64,000 bases of DNA, taken from NCBI GenBank assembly GCA_030544215.1, contig JARZZO010000011.1, positions 10,712,001-10,776,000 on the forward strand, written 5' to 3'. Below are positions 44,984 to 57,800 of this stretch, in pieces (position 1 is the first letter of the stretch; each line of letters starts with the position of its first letter). A program made the translations under genes and the position numbers. The DNA is from Zantedeschia hybrid cultivar (lineage: Eukaryota; Streptophyta; Magnoliopsida; Alismatales; Araceae). Under the pieces are notes generated by a model. It saw only the letters and a program-made list of their open reading frames with translations, was not told the origin of the DNA and made no database searches.

Positions 44984-47900
44984 GTAATGCGGATCAGGCG
45001 GTTTGGCCTGCCTTCTTATGCTTTCTTCTCTCCGTTTTGCTGTAATGGTGTTGTGGTGGTGCGGATTCTGAGACGTTCTTTTCCCGATCCGTGTTGGTAA
45101 TTGGTAATCCTATGAGTGATGGTATGTATGGAAGAAGGGGTCATTTGATTTGATGTAAGATATTATCAATTTCAAAGTACCAGCTTTCACATGAACGAAA
45201 ATAAAATGCTTGATCTTTAAATCACCTGTTTTGGTTTTGAATGATTTTGGACTGTAAACTGAAATCTTATGAAATGAGTTCTGCATGAGTCGACAATTTA
45301 AAAATGCACTAATTTACGCACTCCAAACGGAAGAAAATTAAGCACCCTAAAATTGTCTATATCACTCCAGATGCAAGGGAAATGCTATTTTATAGTATTT
45401 TATGTTGTTTACTGTATTAAACAGCACACCAAAGGACCCACAAGAAAAACACCAAATGGATCATGCGTTCCATGTAAAATGCAGCGATATTACATGGAAC
45501 AATTGGATCAAAACTGATATTAATATTGTGATATAAATATTTTTTAAGGTTGACAATGTTTATATCAAAACTGAAATTGGAGGAACGTGGAGGAGAGCAA
45601 ATGAATGGGAGAGAGAAAGTTAGAGGTGGGAGAAAGAGAGAAGAGGTGAGACTCTCAAAGACTAAGAGCTAACATTTTTAATACAAGTTCAGACCTATAA
45701 TATATTTCTTATGACAATAAACTTCATCAATATTTAAATATCAAAATTGATAGAACACAGTCACTATTAGTAGCAATATCAAAATTAATGCTGATACAGC
45801 TATCTAATGCAGCAACCAAATGCCCCATAAGCTGTACATTAATTCTGACCTTGTTCTAGAAGCTGTTGCTATTTGGCATTTGGCTGCAACCCTTCCTAGG
45901 GTGTACCTCAGGCGCTTCTTTTGCTAGTTATCTTTTATCCTGGTTTGCTTGTCGTAGGGAGAAGATAATGGTCTACCTCCTAAGTTGCACCCTACTACAT
46001 GTCTTCCAATGAGTTGGACAAGAGGCTCCACCATCTTATCCCTCACAACCACAACATTTGCACATAAAAAAGAAGTGCCTATTGCTGTTGCTCATGGCGT
46101 CGTGCTGCCATCCCATATCCATATGTGCTGTACAGGGACCCATACATGCAATTGTGCATACTATAGAGCATTACAATTTTCAGATATGGTCCACAATCCT
46201 TCCCATAAAAATCTTCTCATTACATTATTTTAGAAAATTTTAAAATTTTGTCATTTTATAGGCTATTAATAATATTTTATTTTATAAAACATTATACCGA
46301 CATGTAGGTCCAACTTCCATTTTAATCATATTTCGTTCAATCAATTTTTAGGATTCTTTTATCTTTTGTTATTTAGAATATTTATAGCAAAATTCTCTAA
46401 GTTCACTAGGAATGTCCTCCAAATCTAGAGAAAATGGTTGCAATTATTTCGAAATAGTTTCCCATAATTTCGTACAACTATAAGCAGACAAAAAAAAAAT
46501 CTACATAGAATTGGATTCTTTTTCCCAAAAAATCTTAGGGTTCATTTTGAAAAATTTACTATGCTTGATCTGGTTGAAATTTTGGTTTACCTCTTCAAAT
46601 GGGGTAGAAAAGATTTGAATACTCATATCCACCTTCTAACTTCTAGATCTTTTTTAACGTAAAATCTTGTATGAAGGAAATTTCTAAGCTTAGGCTGTTG
46701 TTCACTGTGTTGCAGATGAATGGCATAGATGAAACCCCTCTTCCTTTTGTGTCATCAGTCTTGAGCTCAATTGAAACCAAGCTGGTAGTACGAGATGCAG
46801 TGAGATGCTATGAGTTGGGCCAATCCTCACTGTGTATCAGATTGTTTGATCTGGATGCATATTGCATCTTGGGCCGCTTGACGACTGATTCGTGTGAGTT
46901 GGCCAGAGTCGATTCTAGCCGGTAAACCTTGGCCAAAACTTGCCCATACTCCACTTAGCAGTCTTTCAGGCATGTCTTTGTATCTCCAGTCCCCATTGTC
47001 CCCAGCAGCTCAGCATCTTCGACAGATCCTCATAGCATGGCTGAGCTCCCTAAAATTGTCATGACAATCTTATTGTTTCCCTGCCCTAGGTTATTCCAAC
47101 ACCAGGGCCTTCTATTTGATTTGAGATCTAGTTATTGTTTTGGGGATGACACTATGTAGAGGTTATATTGGCTCCTTTGTCATTTTCCCCCGTTTGCATG
47201 TTAGTTCCCACGGATGGAATCTCCCAAGTAAGATACTTCCCATCAGTTATGTGTTGCAGAAAAAAATATTAACATTAAGCAGATGTTTCAGTATCATTTG
47301 TATATGAACTTTCTACATAAAATGTAACATAATTTGTATACTTTCAATGCATAGTTTAAAATATGCCTATTCTTATGTAGGTAGCATACATGTGGTTTAC
47401 TTTCCTGGATTAGGCAATATGGACCTGCAAACGAATGAATAAAATTGGACTTGTTTTCTAAGATGGATGGAAACACGGTTGTAGGAACCACCAGTTTCAT
47501 CATGGACCTGGCTGATTTTGATACTTGTGCCAAAATTGGCATGTCTGCAATGCCTTGGATTTGTGCTCTGCCTCTCCATTGTATCAATACCTGAAGTGAA
47601 TCATTACAACTGTTTTTTTTTAAGAAATCATCTGTGCTTGGATCATCAATGTGTATTCCAATAGTTTTACCAGAGCCCTTCACTGGCTAGCATCCTTCAT
47701 TTGGTCCATGATCCTTTGATCCTTTGTGTACCATGGCTTGTTCCTTGGTATTTTCAGAATTCAGCACCCAATGCTACTGTTTGGGAACCTTTTAACTCTA
47801 TTTTCATGTCTATGCCATAGTTGAAGTTACAGGTGTTATATAGGTCCTGTTTGGCAACCGAGTAAAGGGTGGATTCTACCACCAATTTTCTTGAATCAAT

Positions 47901-50900
47901 AAACAGAGGTAGTACAATCAGAGGTTAGGAGAGATTTCTAATTCCAGATTTCTAACCTCCAAAGAAAATGAAAAGAACCTAACAGGAAAGAATAAAAAAT
48001 ACAATGCAGGAAGTTCCTTTCTCCAAGAATCTGAAGAGATATCCAAAATAAATCTACTCCAAGAATAAGTTAAATTCAAAACCCTAAGGCAAATATTTTA
48101 TAAATAAGTGTTACTTCCGTGAAAGATGGCATCATTCCTCTCCCTCCAAAGGCTTCAGCAAATAGCATGAGGAAGTAGGCTTAAAATGTGACTTCTAACA
48201 CATTTCCCATTCTGTTTCTTTAGTTTATCAAACTACTTCCACATTTCATTGACATTCTTGAAGCTTGCTATGAAGGAAAATATTCTTCCAAATGTCTTTC
48301 ACGCCTCAGAACTCATAGGACAGCTTATCATCAAATGGTCAACATTCTCATTTTCCAACTGGCAAAAACAACAAATGTATCCCCATCCATCTTCAATTTT
48401 TGTCGATCATTTTTGTAACTCTACGTTTCTCAAAGACTAACCACATAAAAGCTTAAACTTTGAGTAGGTATTTGACTTTCCACACAGCATTAAACTTGCT
48501 GTAAACAGAAGCGTTTCTGTCAATCAAATTATACAATGCTTTGATGGATTTTTTTCCATATACATGTTCCAAGATATAGAATCATTAACATGTGTGAGAA
48601 TCTTGACAGTGGATAGCAATTCCATCAGATTGAGATACTCTTCTGTTTCCTTCTTTCTGGTATGTACGAACCAAGTGGTATTATCACCTTGCACTTGATA
48701 GCAATGTTTGACAATTTTCCATTTATGAAGAACTAATCTATATATCGTGAGAAATATGTTTTTTAAGTCTGAACCATCAATACATTTGTCTTTCCAGAAA
48801 AATGTTTTTTCACCATTACCAACTTTTCTTCTAATTCCCTGTTCCACAAAAGTTCGAGCTTTGAGGATACCTCTCCAAATAGGGGAAATGGAAGAAATGT
48901 TTTCTGTTTCCAAGTAAAATCTTTGGTTGTTGAGCATACTGTTTATTGATCATGGCTTTCTTCCACAACTACCATTTACTTTTCCCTTCCTCCAAAGAAA
49001 ATTTCTTCTAATCTGTTCAAATCTTATTTCTTACATTCCTAGGCATCATAAAGACTGCCATATATTGGTTAGGAATGGTGGATAGAAGGGAGTTTAACAT
49101 AGTGATTCTTCCTTTGAAGGACAAGTGTTTTGATTTCCAGGTTGCCAATCTTTTTTGCATTCGCTGAATAAGGGGATCCCAATCTGCGGGTTTTAGATTT
49201 CTATAGTGCAAAGGAAGTGCCAATTACATTAGGGGCAATTGCTTTTTCCCACACCCAAATAATGTGTCACAAGCATCAATCAGTTCTGCATCCATGTTGA
49301 AACCAACTAATGAGCTTTTATCAAAATTAATTTCAGTCCCAAGCAAGCTTCAAAACCTCTAAGAATTAAGATTAAATTTCTCAACAAATCCAGATCTCCC
49401 TTAATAAACAGCAGTGTACCATCTGCATATTGTAAGTGAGAAACCTGTAAATCTGCCCTGAACATCTGTACATTGTGAAGCCAGCTTTGTCTTTCCGCCT
49501 TCTTTAACATTCTACTCAACATATTTGCCACCAAGACATACAACAAAGGTGACAATGGATCTCCTTGGCCAAGCCCTCTAAACTATGAAAAAAGCCAAAT
49601 ACTTTTACCATTCATAATAATAGAGAACTGAGCAGAATTAAAACCTTAATTCTGCCAATAAATTGCTGTGGTCACTGATGGTTTGCCATGATTCTCCACA
49701 AACACTTCCATGCTATCCTGCCATAAGCTTTATCGAACTCTACCTTATAGCAATCCCTTACTTTTATGTTTCCTTATTGACCATAATGCTTCATGAGTCA
49801 ATGGGAAATGATCTTTTAATCTTCTGCCATGCACAAATGCTGATTGATTTTCCTCAAACAATCTTCCCAACACTAATCCCAGCCTGGTTGCAAGTACCTT
49901 TGCTATAATTTTGTAAGACCCATTCAAACATGGTTGGCAGTACCGTCCGATACCGGTATGTACCAGTATCGGCCGGCACCGGTACCATGCCTGTAAAGGG
50001 TATCGGCCGATACTGAGCCGGTACGCACCGGTACTGCCATCCATGCATTCAAAAGACTAATTGGCCTAAAGTCTTTGAGTTTCAATGCATCTTCTTTCTT
50101 CCAAATCAAAACTAGAAATATTTGATTAATTTGTTGACAACTTCCTCCTTTGTCACAGACATCTCAAACAGCATCAACAATATTACCTTTAAACATAGGC
50201 CAAAATTTCTGATAAAGTTACATTGGAAATCCATCAGGCTCTAGAGCCTTACCTCCTCTCTCCCCCCCTTCCCCCTCCCCCCCCCCCCGAGAAAATACAG
50301 CCTCTTTTACTTCCTCTTTCTTCTACAAGTTGATCTTGCTCTTCTGGTGACAATTTAACAGCCTCCAAATCATCCCAACTAGGATACCATCTGTGTTCTG
50401 CTGTGAATAAAATTCTATAGAAATTAACAATCTCTATAGCAATTGCTTGCTCATCTTCCAGCCAATTGTCATCCTTCATCAGAATAGTAATGACCTTCCT
50501 TTTTCTCCTTCCATTGGCTACTTTATAAAAAAAATGGATGTGTTGAGATCCCCTTCCAGTATCCACAAAATCCTCACCCTTTACTTGCAAATAGTCTCCT
50601 CTTCCTGAAGCCAATCTAACAGCTGAGCCTTAAAAGTTGTTCTTTTCTGCTGTTCTTCAGTGGTAAGACTTCTTTTGGCAACCAGATAAATATGAAAAAT
50701 ATTCAAACACATGCAGGTTATTCCATCTTTTACCATTTCTTTTGACACGAACTTATTGTGGTAAGCAAAAATTTCACTACTGGGAGGGAATATCCAAGCA
50801 CTTGTCTTCTACTCAAGGGGAGACCCTGAATAGAACCCAACTGGTTGTTTTAGCAACCAAGGTCGGATAAGCCTCTAATCCACTCATTAGTTCTGTTGCC

Positions 50901-53900
50901 AAGCAAGGGCACAAAATCTGAAGGAAATGTCCTTTTTGTAGATGTACCCCATTCACACATATTGTTCCTCTTGTCCATTTGGGAAATCGATTTTAGTTTT
51001 TCTTGGGCTCAATTTTGGTCAACAGTTTAAGGTGGTTTGATCATTGCAGTGCTGTACATTTACACTGACTGATAATGGTATTATGTTTCTTTTCCATGTC
51101 CATCTAAAGTCAACAAATAATGGTGTCTATACAGTAGGTGACTTCATGACTAAAAAGGAAGACTTGCGAGTTGTAAAACCTTCCACAACCATTGCTGAAG
51201 GTAATCGTGGTTCTGCTCCCATTATTAATTTGAAGACAACCAGCCACTTTGGTTGATGAATGCATTTAAAATGTCTGCAGCTTTGGAGATTCTTGTGGTG
51301 CACAGAATAACTGGCTTCCCTGTGATTGATGATGACTGGAAACTGGTCTGTACTCACTGTTTATTTTCCTTTCTTTGCTTTCCTCTTTATGTTAGAATTA
51401 TATGAGTTGTGTAAAGTACAACTTACAGCTTCTGACTTCATGGCTTCTGAAAAACATGACAAAATTTTTAATGGCTGTCCTTAATACTGAAAGAAAATCT
51501 GGTGGTTACTTCCTGTGGAAGCTAGTTTGATTCTCAATTATTGTGTTTTCAGAATAGTGAGATGCAAGGCTAAATAATGATTCAAAACGTGATTGGACAT
51601 TATCAAAAACAACTCTTCATCTTTAAATTAACTATTGAGTCAAATATTCATACCTTAAGATTGTGGATCAGTTCTATCAAAGGACAAATGTTGTTTGGCA
51701 CACCATTGGAAAGGAATGGGCTAATTAAAGGGCCCAGATAAAGGGGTCTGTTGTGATGGGATTGAGGTGGAGTGACTGGTTGCTGGTGCGTTTTTGGTCA
51801 CTAGGCTTGGATTGGTCTAATGAGTTATCGGGTTTGAATCGGTTATGGGTGAATGAAATTTCTATATTGAGTAATTAGACATTAGAATTGTGGGTTCAAG
51901 GTCTTTGACACTATCTCCACCCTCCCCAATAATACATGCATGCATACATATCAAGGTGTGCTGTATCGGCACAGATCGGATCGGATCAGCCAATCCAATC
52001 AGCCAATCATCTGGCATATGTTGGTGGACGAGGATCGAGTTATAATAGCAAGCAACAAGATACATGACTATAAGATGAAGACATTGCATTTTGGGATTCA
52101 CCAGCTCAAAGGGCGGTCATAATGCTTTCACCAGGTAATTAAAGACTTTCATATTATGGTATTTGGTTCACTCACATGACTTACATTTTACTAATTTGCA
52201 AATGATTGGTGGATGGATTATGGAAAAGTCCCATGATATGAAGATCTTGCTTATATTGCCATCTATGTGTAAAGTAAGATGACCTCTGCCTCTAGATATG
52301 AGAGTAACTGGTCAACCTTTAGCTTGATTCACACCAAGCAAATTAAGCTTACAGATATTGGAGTACCTAGTCTTCTGCCACTACGACATGCGACTCAAGC
52401 TGAAGATTCTCCAATGAATTCAGAACCATAAGGAAGAAGCGCGATGGAGAGGTGAGGACCGTAAGGTTGTTGACCAGCCTGTGCAACAGAAATCTCAAGC
52501 TGAAGATCCAATGGACCTCGACGATATCTTCAATGACGAGAACCCATTTCATGCATGAGTGGATGTAAGGAATGTTTTGAGTCTAACAGAATTTGACCCA
52601 AATGATCTCTTATAGGTGGAGGGAGAATTGGATGGAATCCCATTGTCCATAGAGTTTCAACTTACATAGCCTTCTTATAAACGATAAAGGAAATATGCAC
52701 CATGTGCATCAAGTTTAGGTAAAGGTAAAGGAAAACTAACAACTCCCATGGATATTGTAGATTTAGAAACTGTGGAAAAAGAGGAGGAAACATCGGAGCA
52801 GAGTAACATAGTGAAATACCAAACTTCAGAGGATTCTACTTCGGCGATGAGTACCGATGATGATGATGATTCACATGGGAGTCAAGGTGGATCCCTACAA
52901 TATCGGACGTCTCGGAGACGAGGCTAAAGTCAAAGAAGTAAAGCATCTCTGATTACCTTCACTGAAGAACAACAATCTATGCATACTACTCAAGATGAGG
53001 ACCATTCGAGTAGGTTGGCCAGGGGCATACCACTTGGAGGCAAGGGTAAAGGAAAGCAACAACCGTGACAAGCTGGATTTACGAGGATGGCAAGACAAAC
53101 ATCAGCAGAGTTTGCTTGAGACTACTTTTTTTATGCTTGATTGGGAGGATAGACCTTATAGTCCCTATGGATACTTACCACCAGCAACTTAACCAGACAC
53201 TTACCACCGGCAACTTAACCACTACCACCTTCTAATGTATCGAGTTACTCAGGAGGATATGTGGCTTATCCTTAATACTCAGATGTATCTTCCTACCAAT
53301 CGTCAAGAGGATCTTATTATGAAGGTGAGATGCAAGGATGGATGCCAATGACAATCATCAATGGCCACACATATGAGTATAATCTATTTCTTGAAGAATA
53401 TCGGTAATGGCATGAATCTTACATGTCTTCGGAAAACTATGTGCAACATTTGTATAGTTGTTACCGTGTAAGACTATAATGAATATTAGTATATCCACAT
53501 TTTCTTAGTTGTTTTTGACTTTCAATTTATTTCTTTTTTTACTGTCATGTATTCATATTACTTAGGGGTAATGTATTATGTTCCCCATGTATAAGCTTTT
53601 TTTTTGCCAATTAATAGAATCCCGAGTGCTAATTTGAGGTCCTAGATAAGTTTTGGGCAATGGAAACCAGTTTTCCAATTTTTCATAAACTTTTTAGCAT
53701 TTTTAACCTTTTTTAAGAAAGTGGGGGACTAGACTAGATCGGTCTTGGACGGGACCAATCCGTGTTTGATCCCCGATTATGCCTTCCTTGATAACGCGCT
53801 CTTGGACACATCTAAGTTAGATCCCCCCCCACCCAAAAAAAAAAAAAAACCCCGGTCCCCATTTCAAATAAAATAAAATAAAGTAAATAAAAATCATAAA

Positions 53901-54776
53901 AAAAATATTCAAATACCTCCTCTAGGTTGTTTCCCACCTCTTGAGATTTAATTTATACCGTTGGATTGAAAAATTTAATCGTAGCCGTCTAATTAAATCC
54001 ATCATTGTTTGGGGATCAAAACTAAACTCCCAGGGGATGGGATCAACCCTAAGGGCTAATCTGACAAATTTTCTTTTTTTTGACTATTTTTCAACATTTT
54101 TAGACGTTCATTTTTTATACATATCTAATCGGACGAGTCCAGATGATCGTCAAGATGAGACAGTGAAAATTAAAGCGCTAGAGATGGGATGAACCTTACG
54201 GGGGCTATTTTAATTTTTATAATTTTATAATTTTATTTTATTTTTTAAAAACTAGGGGAGGGTCAATTGGGGGGGGGGGGGGGGGGGGGAGGGGGACGTT
54301 AAAACTCCCTCTTCTTCATCTTAAATAAATAAATAAAAATTATCAAAAAATTTAAAATATTCAAATACCCCTAGGTTGGTTTCCCTCTCTTGGGATTTAA
54401 TTTTCATCATCAGATCAAAAAACTCAACCATAGTTGTCCAATCAAATGCGTCATTTATTAGGATCAAAATTAAAACCTCAGGAGATGGGATCAACCTAAG
54501 GGTTAATCTGACGAATTTTCTGTTGTTTGATTATTATTTTTTTCAACATTGTTAGACATTTTGTATATGTACTTGATGGGACAGCTCCAATTGATTTTCA
54601 AGACCAGACATTGAAATTTAAAACCCCGAGGATGGGAACAACCCAGAGGGCATGTTTGAATATTTAAAAATTATTGATGATTTTTATTTTTTTTAACATG
54701 GGGAGAAGTGGAATTGAAGGGGGGCTCATCTAAGTTAGATGAGCCCTAGGGCTCATTTGATCTATCCCCCCCCTCT

Positions 54777-54822
<46 letters not shown>

Positions 54823-57800
54823 TTCGAAGGCAGGGAGTAAAATGGTCATTTACCGTGAAAATTAACAATGGTTAGCATTTAACTAGGTTACTCGAATATA
54901 GGCAAATGGAGTCTAATGGTAAGGGTTAATAATTATCAAATACAAGCTTGGGGCCGAGTCCAGATCCCCAAGTTGCAAGGATTTATGTTTAAATATGCAT
55001 ATTTATAGGGACAAAAAACTAAGGAACACAAAAATTTATTAAATTTTCTTCCATCTATCCTTTTTCAAAAGGATGTCCCCTCCAAATACAAACAAATGGA
55101 ATCTAATGGTGAGGTTTAATAACTATCAAATTTAAATCTCAAAGTTGCAAGGATTTATTTCCAAATATGCATATTTGTAAGGACTAAAAACTAAAAAATC
55201 ATTATTATAAAGCTAGTTGGCCTTTGCAATCTTTCTTGTGTAATTATAAAACCTTGAGGCTTGCAAATAAGGTGGGCAAATTGGTCACTTAGCTTTTGTT
55301 TTTATTTGTTGTATGTACAACAGAGCATAATTTGAACTATACTAAGATGATTAGATTTTCGGAAGTCAAGGAAGTATTGAAAATGATGAAACAAGAAAGT
55401 AGTTAAAGCTTGTGGCCCTAATGGAATTCCTATTGAAGTGTGAAAATGTTTAGAAGATATAGGAGTGGAATGGTTGACCTGACTGTTTAATAAGATCCTA
55501 GTCTCTAAGAAAATGCCAGATGAATGGAGGAAGAGTATTCTTGTACATATTTTTAAAAATAAAGGGGACATCCAGGACTGCTCAAATTATAAAGGAATTA
55601 AGCTCATGAGTCATACTATGAAGCTATATGAAAGAGTTGTGGAACATCGTTTACGTTCTGATACAACTATCTCGGCCAATCAATTCGGCTTTATATCAAG
55701 TCGATCAACTATGGAAACTATCTTTTTCATTAAGAGCTTGATAGATAAATATAGAGATTTGAAGAAAGATCCACATATGGTGTTTATCAATTTGGAGAAG
55801 GCCTATGATAGAGTTTCAAGAGATGTCTTGTGGTGGGTGTTGGAATGCAAGAGGGTATCTACTAGGTACAAACAAGTATTAAAAGACATGTATGAAGGAG
55901 CAACTACTAAGTGTCTGCACGGTCGAAGGGGAAATGAGATTTTCCTATTTCTGTTGGAGTGCATCAAGGATCAGCATTAAGTCCTTATCTTTTCGCATTA
56001 GTTATGGATGATTTAATAAAAGATATACAAGAGGACATGTCGTGGTGTATGATGTTTGCGGATGATATTGTATTGATAGATGAGACACAAAAGGGAGTTA
56101 ATAGAAAACTAGAGCTTTGGAGGAGCACCTTAGAGTCTAAGGGTTTCAGGTTAAGTAGAACTAAAACAGAATACATGCGTTGTAAGTTTAGTGAAAGTCG
56201 GATAGGCGAAAAAAGAGGGAGTTAACTTGGATGGGATGGCAATACCTCAAAGCACATATTTCAAAAATCTTGGTTCGATCCTCCAAGAAGATGGAGGGTG
56301 CGATGAGGATGTTGCCATAGGATTAAAGCATGATAGTTGAAGTGGAGACTTGCCACGGGAATCTTGTGTGACCGCAAGATCCCAACCAAGCTGAAAGGAA
56401 AATTTTACTGTACGGCGATAAGACTTGCAATCTTATATGGTAGCGAGTGTTGGGCGATGAAGGGGCAACATGTCTCCAAGATGAGTGTTGCCGAGATGAG
56501 AATGTTAAAGTGGATGTGCGGGCATACTAGGCTAGATAAAATTCTTAATGAGTATATTAGAGAAAAGATATGAGTGGTACCAATTGAGGACAAATTGAGA
56601 GAAGGGAGACTGAGATGGTTTGGTCATGTTAGGCGTACGCCTAAGGAGGCTCCAGTTAGAAAAGTGGAGCATATTAGGATAGATGAGGGGAAGAAAAGAA
56701 GGGGTAGACCTAGATTAACTTGGAAGAGGGTAGTACAATGTGATTTGAAAGCTTTAAACGTTTTAGAAGAGGTAGCCCAAAATCGTTTAGAGTGGAAACA
56801 AAGAATCCATATAGCCGACCCCAATTATTTGAGATTAAGGCTTCGTTGAGTTGAGTTGAGTTGTTGTATGTTTGGCATTGCTTCCTAGATAGGCTCTTTA
56901 AATGAGCACTTCTAATAGGATGTAGATTATAGTGCTCTCTTGAGGATGTAGGTCTTTGAGAATGATGATAGTGGAAGCAAACTATAACAGCTTTGGAATT
57001 CAGTAAGATTGGTTAAGGGATGAAATGAGTGCTTGACTTCGTCAATATCTCTTTCTAGGTGTCACTAGGCAATTGGTATCGGTTGGATCCTGTAGCCATT
57101 TGGTTATGGCTGCATTTGGGTTATTTAGAGGTTTGAATTGGTTATGTGGGGCAATATGTTTGTTCCATCATAGGACAAGACAAGAGGCAAGGAGATGTAG
57201 CAGGCCTCTTGTTTGCTTCAGTTGTGATAACATTGCCCGTCAGAGGGTCTAATGCTTCTTAGGAGATTACAGGAGAGAGTATCAATTATCCCATGAAACT
57301 GGGGAGGAAATCTGGACTGCTGTTTCTGCCCTATGGCTAGTGTCGCTACATAACATTGAGGGACATGGTTTGGTTTAAATGCTGGAGTTGAGAGACCAGG
57401 GTTTGATTGGTTCATGGTTCGGTTTAGATCCTAAAGACATAATTATTTTCATTGTGTTGGACATGAGTATGTACGGGATGACTTTCTTGGTCAAGGTTGG
57501 GCAAATATATCCAAGTTTGATAGGACAACAAATGCAAAGATAACCAGAATCTTGGCTGACAATGTTATCTTGACAGAAAATGCTGCAAATGGCTTCTGTG
57601 AGGAAGCATATCTGACAAAACTTGCTTGAAGCCTGTCTCACTGAATGCCTTAATAGGAAATGGCGTTGAGGAGCTCCAAATCAGCTTCCAGAAGCATAGC
57701 CTTGTTTTTTCACCTTTGGTCTTGAATGTTTTATCATCAGCTAAGTCCAAGTCAAGACAAAATTTGAAGTTATAGTTTCAAAAAATATAGTTTATAAAAT

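Noticed and set aside
47850..50683. TTTGGCAACC at 47850-47859 and 50674-50683 as target duplication of the minus-strand LINE
   Set aside because: No poly-T run adjoins the expected 3' side, and the left copy is better explained as part of a MITE end.
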